Assembly (NCBI GenBank): GCA_030066975.1
Contig: JASJAO010000007.1
Span: forward strand, 207,094 to 271,093
DNA length: 64,000 nucleotides
Direction: 5' to 3'
DNA from: Henriciella sp.
GTDB taxonomy: Bacteria; Pseudomonadota; Alphaproteobacteria; Caulobacterales; Hyphomonadaceae
Under the pieces are notes generated by a model. It made no database searches. It saw only the letters and a program-made list of their open reading frames with translations, and was not told the origin of the DNA. Positions 1-8,885 of the stretch are shown here, piece after piece. Made by a program: the position numbers and the translations under genes. Each line of letters begins with the position of its first letter. The stretch's first letter is position 1.

Positions 1-692
1 TCGGCAGCGTCTAGCTCCTCTAGCACCTTGTCGGTCCAAGCAAGCCCGTCCGTTCCATCAATCGCGGCCGCATCCCAGTTCAGCCGACCGCCCAGAGCCG
101 CGTCCTGCTCAACCAGCATGACCCGGGCACCACCTGAGGCGGCTGCGCGCGCCGCCGCAAGTCCGGCCGGACCACCCCCGACCACGAGAACATCGCAATG
201 CGCAAACCGCATATCGTAGCGGTCAGGATCCGCGTCCTTCGGCGCTTTGCCAAGCCCCGCAGCCCGCCGAATCGCCCACTCATAAAGATGCCAATCCGGC
301 CACATGAAGGTCTTGTAGTAGAACCCCGCCGGAAAGAACCGATCCGCGAGCCCATTCACCGCGCCAAGATCAAACCGCGCACTCGGCCAGCAATTGACCG
401 CGCGTGCGGAAAGCCCCTCATAAAGCTCAATTTCGGTCGCTTTCAGATTAGGCTCCGTTCGTGCACCCGTCTCCAGTTGCACCAGTGCATTCGGCTCGTC
501 AGATCCAGCCGCGAACAGCCCGCGCGGGCGGTGTAGCTTGAACGAGCGTCCGACGACACTCACCCCATTGGCCAGTAAAGCCGAAGCCAGCGTATCGCCC
601 ACAAAGCCGGTATAAGCCCGTCCTTCAAACGTGAAGCTCAGCGGCTGGCTGCGATCCACTTGCCCCCCTTGATCCAATCGGCGCCCGCTCAT
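1..692 (-). CDS. soxA: Sarcosine oxidase alpha subunit, N-terminal part (runs off the window)
   Basis: The frame is open from an ATG at 692 to the left edge, about 230 codons. The N-terminus resembles the small [2Fe-2S]-like fold of heterotetrameric sarcosine oxidase alpha (FTFEGRAYTGFVGDTLASAL, then FKLHRPRGLF). Near residue 170 comes an FAD/NAD dinucleotide-binding loop (VLVVGGGPAGLAAARAA). The family oxidatively demethylates sarcosine in the cytoplasm, passing the methyl group to tetrahydrofolate. The ATG overlaps the soxD stop (ATGA), so the two are translationally coupled. The order soxB-soxD-soxA is the standard one; soxG would lie beyond the edge. I am sure of the family; the C-terminal half is not visible. 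Confidence 0.92.
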   Translation of the reverse strand, partial: MSGRRLDQGGQVDRSQPLSFTFEGRAYTGFVGDTLASALLANGVSVVGRSFKLHRPRGLFAAGSDEPNALVQLETGARTEPNLKATEIELYEGLSARAVNCWPSARFDLGAVNGLADRFFPAGFYYKTFMWPDWHLYEWAIRRAAGLGKAPKDADPDRYDMRFAHCDVLVVGGGPAGLAAARAAASGGARVMLVEQDAALGGRLNWDAAAIDGTDGLAWTDKVLEELDAA

Positions 693-970
693 TCCGGCAC
701 CTCAGGCTTCGGCTCATCCATCTTGTAGACCGCAATCACCTCATGCGTGCGCGTGTCCCGCACCAGATGAAACCATTGCCGACAGCCGCCCTCATGCACC
801 CAACGTTCATGGTGGGCGCCGACAGGGTTTTGGCGCTGGAACAGGTAGGCGCCCCAGTCTTCATCGCTCACAGTCTCGGGCGGTCCGGGGCGGACAATAT
901 GCGCCTCGCCGCCGCAACGAAACTCCAACTCGTCGCGCGGGCCGCAATAGGGACAGGTTATCCGTAACAT
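689..970 (-). CDS. soxD: Sarcosine oxidase delta subunit
   Basis: This is the small zinc-binding delta subunit of heterotetrameric sarcosine oxidase, 93 residues from the chosen start. It opens with MLRITCPYCG, followed by a downstream Cys (EFRCGG) and a conserved W-x-H-x-x-GC segment, which together look like the zinc site of the family. I chose the ATG at 970 because a GAGGG ribosome site lies upstream; a longer in-frame start at 1015 would add 15 residues inside soxB. It sits between soxB and soxA and overlaps soxA by four bases. SoxD is structural, so its job follows from the complex. Confidence 0.93.
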   Translation of the reverse strand: MLRITCPYCGPRDELEFRCGGEAHIVRPGPPETVSDEDWGAYLFQRQNPVGAHHERWVHEGGCRQWFHLVRDTRTHEVIAVYKMDEPKPEVPE

Positions 971-980
971 CAGCGCGCCC

Positions 981-2231
981 TCAATGCGGAATGCCAGAGG
1001 CCGCAGCCTCATCAATTAGGGCGCCTGTTGAAAAGCGCTCCAGCGAAAATGGCGCGGCGACCGCATGCGGACGCCCGGTCGCCATGTGATGCGCGAGCGT
1101 CGTTCCTCCCACAGGGATCGCCTTGAAGCCGCCTGTGCCCCAACCACAATTGAGATACAGCCCTTCAACCGGCGAGGTCCCCAGGATCGGACTGGAATCA
1201 TGCACCACATCGACAGCCCCTGCCCATTGGCGCAGCAGGCGCACCCGGCCAAAGCCCGGATACTGGTCTGCGACCGCTGCCAGCACGCGCCGCGCCGCTG
1301 GCAGGTTTCCCCGCTGGGCGTAAGAGGGATAGAGATCGAATCCGCCACCTATCACCAGCCCGCCTTTATCAGACTGGCTAAGATACGTGCCTGTCGACAG
1401 TGACAGAACGACAACATCCAGACAGGGTTTAAGCGGCTCGGTTACAAAGGCCTGAAGCGCATAAGTCGTGATCGGCAAGCGAAAACCCGCCATTTCAGCG
1501 AGCGCCGTGGAGCGTCCCGAAACGGCAAGCCCGATCTTGCTTGTCGCGATCGCACCGCGTGTCGTCTGAACGCCCGTCACCGCGCCATCCGGGCCGCGAT
1601 CGATACCGGTCACCTCGCAGTTCTGGATGATATCTACACCGAGCCGGTCTGCGGCGCGGGCATAACCCCAGGCAATCGCATCATGGCGCCCAGTTCCAGC
1701 GCGCTTCTGCATGAACCCGCCCCAGACCGGGTAGCGCGCGGTTGGCGAGACATCGAGCGCCGGAATGCGCCGTTTGATCTCCGCCACGCTGAGCATGCGG
1801 GTCTCAACCCCGTTCGCGTTCATCGCGCCAACCCAGCGATGCGCACCCTCCAGATCATGGCGACTATGCGCGAGCGTGATCATCCCGCGCTGGCTGATCA
1901 TCACGTTGTAATTGAGCTCCTGCGCCAGGTTCTCATAAAGCTTCAGAGAGAAGTCATACAGCGCGGCGCTTTCGGGATAGTAATAGTTCGATCGGATGAC
2001 GGTGGTGTTCCGTCCGGTATTCCCGCCGCCGATCCAGCCCTTCTCGAGCACCGCGATATTGGTCAGCCCGTGATTTTTGGCGAGATAGTAGGCGGTCGCC
2101 AGCCCATGTCCGCCGCCACCGACAATGAGGGCATCATACCTGGCCTTAGGCTCGGGTGAGCGCCAGGCCGGGCCCCAGCCCCGGTGTCCGCGTAATGCCT
2201 CACGGATTAATCTGAACCCTGAATAGCCCAC
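981..2231 (-). CDS. soxB: Sarcosine oxidase beta subunit
   Basis: This is the FAD/FMN-carrying catalytic beta subunit that oxidises sarcosine to glycine and formaldehyde-level carbon. It contains the ADP-binding loop VGGGGHGLATAYYLA and the beta-subunit signature GGGNTGRNTTVIRSNY. It is about 416 residues, the usual length. The frame is open back to a GTG at 2276, but homologues begin with a stretch equivalent to GYSGFRLIREALRGHRGW. I therefore place the start at the GTG at 2231, which also puts the TTTCC-N4-GGAAA operator just upstream of the gene instead of inside it. It is first in soxBDA, divergent from the M19 dipeptidase gene. Confidence 0.93.
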   Translation of the reverse strand: MGYSGFRLIREALRGHRGWGPAWRSPEPKARYDALIVGGGGHGLATAYYLAKNHGLTNIAVLEKGWIGGGNTGRNTTVIRSNYYYPESAALYDFSLKLYENLAQELNYNVMISQRGMITLAHSRHDLEGAHRWVGAMNANGVETRMLSVAEIKRRIPALDVSPTARYPVWGGFMQKRAGTGRHDAIAWGYARAADRLGVDIIQNCEVTGIDRGPDGAVTGVQTTRGAIATSKIGLAVSGRSTALAEMAGFRLPITTYALQAFVTEPLKPCLDVVVLSLSTGTYLSQSDKGGLVIGGGFDLYPSYAQRGNLPAARRVLAAVADQYPGFGRVRLLRQWAGAVDVVHDSSPILGTSPVEGLYLNCGWGTGGFKAIPVGGTTLAHHMATGRPHAVAAPFSLERFSTGALIDEAAASGIPH

Positions 2232-2249
2232 GCCGAGAACCCATATGAT

Positions 2250-2263
2250 TTTCCAATCGGAAA
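2250..2263. promoter_or_regulatory. TTTCC-N4-GGAAA operator (soxB side)
   Basis: TTTCC-AATC-GGAAA is a perfect 5-4-5 inverted repeat lying about 19 bases upstream of the preferred soxB start. The same repeat occurs in four other divergent intergenic regions of the left part of the window. It is probably the binding site of a dimeric regulator that is not encoded here. Confidence 0.7.
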
Positions 2264-2330
2264 TTCTGTAACTCACCCCGTGGTCACCCGTCTACTGGAA
2301 AATTGAGCGGATTGATCGACATCACACATA

Positions 2331-2344
2331 TTTCCAATTGGAAA
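2331..2344. promoter_or_regulatory. TTTCC-N4-GGAAA operator (dipeptidase side)
   Basis: TTTCC-AATT-GGAAA is a fully palindromic 14-mer in the soxB/dipeptidase divergent region and is the best-matching copy in the window. A half site (CTACTGGAAAA) lies at about 2293-2302 between it and the soxB-side copy. Confidence 0.75.
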
Positions 2345-2419
2345 AATTCAGACTATTCAGACCCGTCGCCCTGATGCTAGTAGAGTGCCACCGCTGAGCA
2401 GCCTTTGGAGACCACTGGA

Positions 2420-3445
2420 TTGATCCACGCCAAAACCTCCCGACATGCTTCGGCCGCCCAGACGCTCATCGACCAATCCATTGTCTGGGACAACCATGTC
2501 TGCATCACCACGCGGCGCAGCGGTTCTGTCTGGGTCGAGCAGATTGCCCGCGCACATGCAGCCGGCTTTTCCTTCCTGTCGCTGAACATTGGTGATTCTG
2601 AGATTGAACTGGATACCGTGATCCGACTGGCGGCCGATTTCCGCGCCTTTGTGAGGGCCAACTCGGACAAATACCTGATGGCGACAACAGCCGCGGACAT
2701 CCACGCGGCGAAGGCGACCGGCCGAACCGCAATCGCGTTCGATCTGGAAGGTGTTTACGCACTTGATGGCCAGATCAGTCTCGTCCCATTCCTCTATGAA
2801 ATCGGCGTCCGCTGGATGCTCATGGCCTATAATAAAGCAAATTGGGCAGCGGGCGGCTGTCATGATGAAACTGATCGCGGCCTCACCTTGGAAGGACGCA
2901 AGCTCGTAAAGGAAATGGACCGGGTCGGTCTTATCAAATGCTGCTCGCATACAGGCTATCGTACCGCCCGCGATGTGCTGGAAATGACCGAACGCCCGGT
3001 CGTGTTCTCGCATTCGAACGCCCGGGCCTTGAAGGATCACCCTCGAAACATTCCGGATGACCTGATCAAAGCCTGCGCAGCAACTGGCGGTGTAATCGGC
3101 CTGAACGGCCTCAACATTTTCCTCGGTGAAGGCCCCAATCTGATTGAGCTCCTGGCCGATCATATCGACCATATGGCCGAACTGGTTGGCACTGACCATA
3201 TCGGTCTCGGTCTCGACTATGTCTACGATATGGATGATCTGAACCAACAGCTTGCCACCGCCGAAACGGTGTGGCCTGCGGGCTTCGGTTATGGCCCGGG
3301 CATCAAATTTGTTCCGCCAGAACAGCTGTCTGATCTTGTCGAAACACTATTGCAGCGGGGCTATGGTGAGCGCGATCTAGCCAATATTCTTGGCGGCAAC
3401 TTCCTCCGTCTTGCTGAGACTACCTGGGGGGCACGCCATGCCTGA
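2420..3445 (+). CDS. Peptidase family M19 (membrane/renal dipeptidase type)
   Basis: About 340 residues with the M19 amidohydrolase pattern. The metal-site DNHV (usual D-x-H) is near the N-terminus, followed by FDLEG, CCSHTGYRTARDV, VVFSHSNARAL and HIGLGLDY. M19 enzymes are binuclear zinc dipeptidases, notable for cleaving dipeptides with a C-terminal D-residue and for acting on dehydro- or cyclised substrates. No signal peptide is visible, so it is probably cytoplasmic. I chose the TTG at 2420 because GGAG lies nine bases upstream; an in-frame TTG at 2405 is the alternative. It overlaps the next gene by eight bases, starting a four-gene operon with a PLP dehydratase and two S9 peptidases. 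Confidence 0.85.
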   Translation: MIHAKTSRHASAAQTLIDQSIVWDNHVCITTRRSGSVWVEQIARAHAAGFSFLSLNIGDSEIELDTVIRLAADFRAFVRANSDKYLMATTAADIHAAKATGRTAIAFDLEGVYALDGQISLVPFLYEIGVRWMLMAYNKANWAAGGCHDETDRGLTLEGRKLVKEMDRVGLIKCCSHTGYRTARDVLEMTERPVVFSHSNARALKDHPRNIPDDLIKACAATGGVIGLNGLNIFLGEGPNLIELLADHIDHMAELVGTDHIGLGLDYVYDMDDLNQQLATAETVWPAGFGYGPGIKFVPPEQLSDLVETLLQRGYGERDLANILGGNFLRLAETTWGARHA

Positions 3446-4436
3446 AGCTTTGCCAAGGTTCGAAGATGTCCTTGCCGCCCGCGAACGCACACAAGAGCTG
3501 GTGCGGACAACGCCGATCATGCGCAATGATGCCCTCAACGCAACAGTTGGCGCAGACGTCTACATCAAAGTCGAAACCTTTCAGCGCACCGGCGCGTTCA
3601 AGTTCCGCGGCGCGACCTCGAAGATGACAAAGCTCAACGCCGAAGAGCGCGCGCGCGGCGTCATCGCCTACTCAACAGGTAATCACGGCATGGCTGTCGC
3701 CGAAGCCGCCCGTCTCCTCAACGTCCCGGCGACCGTGGTCATGCCGATCGACACCCCTGCGATCAAAGTCGAGGCGGTGAAAGCTTCAGGCGCGAGTGTG
3801 GTGTCGTGCGACCGATTCAAGGAGAATGGCGAAGAGATCGCCAAACAGCTGGCGATCAAGGAAGGCCGTACCTTCTTCCATCCCTTCAATGATGCAGACG
3901 TGATTGCCGGTCAGGGCACACTCGCGCTCGAAATGGTCGAGCAAGTGCGCGCTTTGGGTGCCGACTTGGACGCTCTTTTAATTTGCAGTGCCGGCGGCGG
4001 ATTTGCTGCGGGCTGCGCGCTCGCTCTCGAGGCCGTGGCACCAAATACCGGACTTTACACGGTCGAGGCTGAACATTGGGACGCCTTGCACCGATCTCAC
4101 AGAGCCGGACTGAAACAGGACAATCTGCAAGCCAAGCCCAGCCTGTGTGACGCGATCCAGGCGCGTGCGCCGGGAGATCTTGGCTACGCCGTGTTAAAAG
4201 ATCGCTGGGCTGGAACGCTGACAGTAAGTGATGATCAGGCCGTCGAGGCCGTCCGTTTCGCCTTTCGCCATTTGAAACTGGTGCTGGAGCCCGGCGCCGC
4301 GGTTGGTCTTGCAGCCCTGCTGTCGGATCTGGCACCCCGGGGCGCGAAGCGGATCGGTGTTGTACCCTGCGGCGCCAACGTCGATCCGGAGAAGTTTGCC
4401 TCTTATCTCACAACCAAAACACTGGAGCCTGCATGA
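3438..4436 (+). CDS. Threonine/serine dehydratase-like PLP enzyme (fold type II)
   Basis: About 332 residues of the tryptophan-synthase-beta superfamily. The PLP lysine lies in FKFRGA, the NH-activating loop in STGNHGMA, and the phosphate-binding glycine loop in CSAGGGFAAG. There is no C-terminal ACT regulatory domain, so it resembles catabolic threonine dehydratase, serine racemase or 3-hydroxyaspartate ammonia-lyase, not biosynthetic IlvA. The ATG at 3438 lies inside the end of the dipeptidase gene, and the stop overlaps the next ATG (ATGA). In this context it probably deaminates or racemises hydroxy amino acids freed from peptides. Exact substrate is unknown. Confidence 0.85.
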   Translation: MPEALPRFEDVLAARERTQELVRTTPIMRNDALNATVGADVYIKVETFQRTGAFKFRGATSKMTKLNAEERARGVIAYSTGNHGMAVAEAARLLNVPATVVMPIDTPAIKVEAVKASGASVVSCDRFKENGEEIAKQLAIKEGRTFFHPFNDADVIAGQGTLALEMVEQVRALGADLDALLICSAGGGFAAGCALALEAVAPNTGLYTVEAEHWDALHRSHRAGLKQDNLQAKPSLCDAIQARAPGDLGYAVLKDRWAGTLTVSDDQAVEAVRFAFRHLKLVLEPGAAVGLAALLSDLAPRGAKRIGVVPCGANVDPEKFASYLTTKTLEPA

Positions 4437-6763
4437 TGCCCGCCAAATGGTTCACCGCTGTGTTCACTGCGAGCCTCTGTCTGACGCTTGCAGCTTGTGG
4501 TCGCCCGGAACCAATAGAAGAGACTTTAACTGAGCAGGTTGAGCAGCGTGTCCCGCTTTCTGGCGTGCCGATTTCCGCGACGATCGAAGCCCTGGAAAAA
4601 CACGCCGCGTTTGAAAGCAACGCCATCATTGGTGGACGCGTTAACCCGATCTGGATCGACGGTGGCCCGGGCTTCTTGTTTTCCAATAACGGTCCAGGTG
4701 ATCTCTCGATTTTCAGAGCAGACCCCGAAACCGGCAGCATCTCTCAGCTGACAGATGACAGCGACGTGCGTGACGTGCTTGGCGCGCTTGGGGCAACCAG
4801 TGACGCAATCACGCTGATCGGCCTCGACCTGGACGCCGCGCGCCTCCTCTTCTCAGCGGACGGACTGCTTTACAGCCTGTCCCCTGAGGATGGCTCGGCC
4901 CGCGCCGAACCCGATCTGCAGACCAGACGGACATTGACCACGGCGCAAATGATTTCAGATCAGTTTCCAACCACGTTCGGGCCAATGTTTGAGGCCAAGT
5001 CGCCAGACGGAACGCGCTTCGTAACCGTGATCGACCACAATCTATTTGTCCGTGCGAGTGCTGATGGCGCGCTGAGGCAGCTGACATTTGACGGGACGCC
5101 ACTCAAGACATGGCTCAATGCGCAGGAATCAGCGCCTGGCTTCAACGTGCATTGGAGCCCTGATGGCAACACCATTGCGGCCACCAAGCTCGATCTGACA
5201 GACGTGCCGCATGAGCCGGTTCAAAACTGGCTCGATACACCGCCGACCATTCAGCCCATCCCATATCCGAGATCGGGCGAACCAATGCACGGCTTTGAGC
5301 AATTCATTATCGACGTGGAGACCGGGCGCCGCACGCCAATCGTGCTGGGTGACACGACGGACCACTATGTCGACCTACTTGGCTGGCGCAGTGATGGCGG
5401 GGCGGTCTTTCTGCGCGTGAATGACCGAACGCAGCAGCATTTGCGCTTCCTCGCCGCCGATCCGCAGACCGGCCAGACCACGCTGCTGCACGAAGAGCGC
5501 CGCGAGACTTATATTGATATACCCTACACCTTGTCGCCTCAGCTTTTCTTTCCGCTGAGCACCACAAATGGCTTCCTTTACCTTACCGAGCGAACTGGCT
5601 GGCGCCAGATCGACCTTCACGATGAGAGTGGCCGATATGTTCAAAGTCTGACCCAGGGCGACTGGGAGGTCCGCGACATTGTTGGCGTCGATGAGTTGGC
5701 AGGCTTTGTCTACTTCCGGGCCAGCCAGGATGCGGATGAGCCCTATCACATGCAGCTCTACCGCGTTCCGCTCAGCGGCGGTGAGGCACAATTGCTGACC
5801 GCTGGCGTTGATTTTCACGAGATCACTCTGTCTCCCGATAAGTCCGTATTTCTGGCCCATCGCTCTGCCACGGGCAGACCTATGCAGGTTGAACTGCGCC
5901 GCGCCGATGGCAGTTTGATCGCCACGTTGTCGACGGCCGATCACAGCGATCTTTACGAGGCCGGTTTTGGCGGCGTGGAACGCTTCACCGCCCCGGCGCT
6001 GGGTGGTTTTGGCGACCAGCACGGGGTCATCTACAAGCCTTATGATTTTGATCCCGATAGAACCTATCCTGTTGTGGAGTTCATATATGGCGGCATGCAG
6101 TATGCCTTCGTACCCCATGATGATTACGACACTAGCCGACGCAGCCGCCATCCGGTGCTGCGGGCGCTGACAGGTGCCGGGTATGTGGTGATCATTGTCG
6201 ATGCCCCGGGAACGCCGGGCCGCGGCCGCGCCTTTCAGGACGCGACCTATGGTATCTGGCCGCAAACAGTTGTCGACAATCACGTGCAAGCGATCAAACA
6301 TGCCGCCAGCACCCGCCCCTGGATGGACCTTAATCGGGTCGGTATATTCGGGCATAGTTGGGGCGGCTATCTTGCCCAACGCGCCATGATTGATGCGCCG
6401 GACTTTTATCGGGCCGCTGCGTCCCACGCTGCGCCATCCGATTTCTATGATCACCCGATCTATATAGAGCCCTTTATGGGGGGACCGGATGACAATCCGG
6501 AGGGGTATGAGGCCGCATCCAACCTGCTGCGGATCGATGAGGTTCAGGGCCCGATCCTGTCAGTGCCCGCCCCGTTCGATGTAAACGCGGGGTTCACCCC
6601 CGGCATGAAACTGGTCGACGCCATGATTGATGCGCGCAAAGAGGTCGAGCTGTTTTCCGTGCCCGGCAGCCATCACCGCCTGTCCTGCTGCAGCCGCAAT
6701 GACGAGCTCTATAAAAGCGCTGTTATTGCCCGTTTCCTTGAGCGGCATTTAAACGCGGACTAA
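4433..6763 (+). CDS. S9 family (DPP-IV type) exported peptidase, lipoprotein
   Basis: A 776-residue protein with a lipoprotein signal (SLCLTLAACG, lipobox cysteine near residue 22), an N-terminal beta-propeller with SPDG-type blades, and a C-terminal alpha/beta hydrolase domain. The nucleophile is Ser642 in GHSWGG, and the histidine lies in GSHHRL near the end. The usual aspartate loop reads APFDVNAGF, less canonical than in DPP-IV itself, so the acid residue is a guess. The enzyme should trim dipeptides from oligopeptides in the periplasm or at the outer membrane. It is third in the dipeptidase operon and overlaps the dehydratase stop by four bases. Confidence 0.85.
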   Translation: MMPAKWFTAVFTASLCLTLAACGRPEPIEETLTEQVEQRVPLSGVPISATIEALEKHAAFESNAIIGGRVNPIWIDGGPGFLFSNNGPGDLSIFRADPETGSISQLTDDSDVRDVLGALGATSDAITLIGLDLDAARLLFSADGLLYSLSPEDGSARAEPDLQTRRTLTTAQMISDQFPTTFGPMFEAKSPDGTRFVTVIDHNLFVRASADGALRQLTFDGTPLKTWLNAQESAPGFNVHWSPDGNTIAATKLDLTDVPHEPVQNWLDTPPTIQPIPYPRSGEPMHGFEQFIIDVETGRRTPIVLGDTTDHYVDLLGWRSDGGAVFLRVNDRTQQHLRFLAADPQTGQTTLLHEERRETYIDIPYTLSPQLFFPLSTTNGFLYLTERTGWRQIDLHDESGRYVQSLTQGDWEVRDIVGVDELAGFVYFRASQDADEPYHMQLYRVPLSGGEAQLLTAGVDFHEITLSPDKSVFLAHRSATGRPMQVELRRADGSLIATLSTADHSDLYEAGFGGVERFTAPALGGFGDQHGVIYKPYDFDPDRTYPVVEFIYGGMQYAFVPHDDYDTSRRSRHPVLRALTGAGYVVIIVDAPGTPGRGRAFQDATYGIWPQTVVDNHVQAIKHAASTRPWMDLNRVGIFGHSWGGYLAQRAMIDAPDFYRAAASHAAPSDFYDHPIYIEPFMGGPDDNPEGYEAASNLLRIDEVQGPILSVPAPFDVNAGFTPGMKLVDAMIDARKEVELFSVPGSHHRLSCCSRNDELYKSAVIARFLERHLNAD

Positions 6764-6782
6764 ACAGAATAGGTCGAGCGAT

Positions 6783-8885
6783 ATGCTACAACGCAAGGCA
6801 ACACAAAAACCGGTGTTGTGGCCCATGTTGATGAGTGCCTTATTAGGCCTTGTGCTGACCGCCAGCTGCCAACAGCAGCGGTCGCAGGAGCAAGTGCAAG
6901 TTGCTGAGGCGGCTCCTCTTATTCCACGAGCGTTATTGTTTGGACAGGGCACAAAGAGTGATCCACGCATTAGCCCCGATGGACAGAGGATTGCCTACCT
7001 CGCCCCGCTTGATGGTGTTCAGAATGTCTGGGTCGCGCCTTCGGATGATCTGTCCCAAGCCCGTGCTGTCACGCGCGAAACGCGCCGCCCAGTCTTTGGT
7101 TATCCAAGCTATTATTGGTCGATGGATTCCAAACGCATCCTTTATGTTCATGATGAAGGCGGCACAGAGGACTATCACCTTATCGGCGTGGATGTCGAAA
7201 CCGGCGAGAAGCGAAATTATACACCTTTTGAGAGTGTGCGTGTCCGCCTACTGAAGCTCAGCCCGCGCCACCCCACGAAAGTCCTGCTCTCGCACAATCA
7301 GCGCGATCCGCAGTGGGCCGATATCTACCTGCTTGATCTCGAAACTGGCACCATGGAGATGCGGTATCAGAATACGGGCCTGAACCGCCCGGTCGCAGAC
7401 GCGGACTTGATGGTGCGCTTTGCCAAACGGACCGAGGCCGGTAATGCCAGAACGCTTATGGTGATCGATGAGCATGGCGACGCTCAGCCGATCCTGGAAT
7501 TTGCCCCGGCCGACTCCTTTACCGCCACAGTCGAAGCTATCCCGCCTGGTGGTGAGGATTTCTACATGCTCTCCAGCCTGAACCGGGATAAGGCGGCCCT
7601 GATCCGATATGATGCCCAAACCGGTGATCAGCTTGAGGTCCTGTTCGAACATCCAAAGGCGGATATTGGCGAACCGCTGATCAACCCGATGACCGAAGAG
7701 GTCGAGGCGGTCCCGGTCAATTATATCCGCCCGGAATGGACCGCCTTCACCGCCGAGACGGCTGCCGATATTGCCGCGATTGAGCAAGCCACAGAGGGCG
7801 TCTGGTCCGTCCTCTCGCGCTCGCTCGACGGCACCCGCTGGACCCTGCGGGTCGATGCGATCACCGCGCCACCGGCCTTCTATCTGTACACCCGAGAGAC
7901 GGGAGCACTCACGCCCCTCTTCAGCCAGATTCCAGAGCTGGTCGGCGCTGAACTCGCCCCGATGACCGGCCACGAGATTGTCTCTCGCGATGGCCTAACC
8001 TTGGTCAGCTACCTCACGCTACCGCCCGGTATCGAAACCACAGCTGATGGGAAGACGGCCTCGCCGCTGCCATTGGTCCTGCTGGTTCATGGCGGGCCGT
8101 GGGGACGCGATGAGCTTGGCTTCAATGTCCTACATCAATGGCTCGCAAATCGCGGCTACGCCGCCCTCTCTGTCAACTACCGCGCCAGTCTCGGCTTTGG
8201 CAAAGCCTTTGTCTCTGCCGGGGATTTTGAGTTTGGCGGCAAACAGCTCAATGATCTGATTGATGGCGTAAACTGGGCTATTGATCAGGGCGTCGCCGAC
8301 CCGGACCGTATCGGAATTATGGGGACCTCTTTTGGCGGATATAACACGCTTCTGGGTATGACGTTCACGCCGGATGTCTTTGCCTGCGGTGTCAACATTG
8401 TCGGCCTGTCAGAGCTCATCGCCTTTTACGACAAAATGCCAGCCTACTGGACCGACATCCGCGCCGAATATGTCGGTCGGATGGGCGATCCCGACACAGC
8501 AGAAGGGCGCACACAGCTCTTGAAAGGCTCGCCCATGCGGCTCGTCGATCAAGCCAAGGCGCCGCTGCTCGTCGGCCATGGTGAAAATGACCCGCGGGTC
8601 GACATCTCCCAGTCCGAAATGATCGTGGAGGCCTGGCAGCAGCAGGGCCTGCCGGTGACGTTTGTGACTTATTCCGATGAAGGCCACGGCTTTCGCCGTA
8701 AACCCAATCAGGTCTCCTTCCACGCGGTCGCCGAAGCCTTCTTTGCCGACTGCCTGGGCGGTCGCGCCGAACCGTTTGGCAGCGACCTTAAGGGAGAAAC
8801 CACAATGACCGTCCGCGCTGGCGCCGATCATATTCCCGGCCTCCCGCAAGCGCTTGCTGAACGGGCTAGCCCTGGCCCTCAATAA
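6783..8885 (+). CDS. S9 family prolyl oligopeptidase/acylaminoacyl-peptidase-like enzyme
   Basis: About 700 residues: a lipobox (VLTASC, near residue 30), a beta-propeller with repeated DGQRIAYLAP-type blades, and a catalytic domain with the full triad. The triad is Ser516 in GTSFGGY, Asp603 in HGENDPRVD and His635 in DEGHGF. Family members cleave short peptides, often after proline or at blocked N-termini. It lies 19 bases after the previous S9 gene, so it is the last gene of that operon, and its end overlaps the convergent beta-lactamase-fold gene by seven bases. The tail beyond residue 660 is longer than usual and not recognisable. Confidence 0.87.
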   Translation: MLQRKATQKPVLWPMLMSALLGLVLTASCQQQRSQEQVQVAEAAPLIPRALLFGQGTKSDPRISPDGQRIAYLAPLDGVQNVWVAPSDDLSQARAVTRETRRPVFGYPSYYWSMDSKRILYVHDEGGTEDYHLIGVDVETGEKRNYTPFESVRVRLLKLSPRHPTKVLLSHNQRDPQWADIYLLDLETGTMEMRYQNTGLNRPVADADLMVRFAKRTEAGNARTLMVIDEHGDAQPILEFAPADSFTATVEAIPPGGEDFYMLSSLNRDKAALIRYDAQTGDQLEVLFEHPKADIGEPLINPMTEEVEAVPVNYIRPEWTAFTAETAADIAAIEQATEGVWSVLSRSLDGTRWTLRVDAITAPPAFYLYTRETGALTPLFSQIPELVGAELAPMTGHEIVSRDGLTLVSYLTLPPGIETTADGKTASPLPLVLLVHGGPWGRDELGFNVLHQWLANRGYAALSVNYRASLGFGKAFVSAGDFEFGGKQLNDLIDGVNWAIDQGVADPDRIGIMGTSFGGYNTLLGMTFTPDVFACGVNIVGLSELIAFYDKMPAYWTDIRAEYVGRMGDPDTAEGRTQLLKGSPMRLVDQAKAPLLVGHGENDPRVDISQSEMIVEAWQQQGLPVTFVTYSDEGHGFRRKPNQVSFHAVAEAFFADCLGGRAEPFGSDLKGETTMTVRAGADHIPGLPQALAERASPGPQ

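Noticed and set aside
2357..3247. Long minus-strand frame opposite the M19 dipeptidase
   Set aside because: It lies fully antisense to a gene with clear family motifs, and its product shows no recognisable domain. Long antisense frames are common at this GC.
5375..6454. 359-codon minus-strand frame opposite the S9 peptidase
   Set aside because: Antisense to the catalytic domain; the product has no family features and its codon pattern mirrors the real gene.
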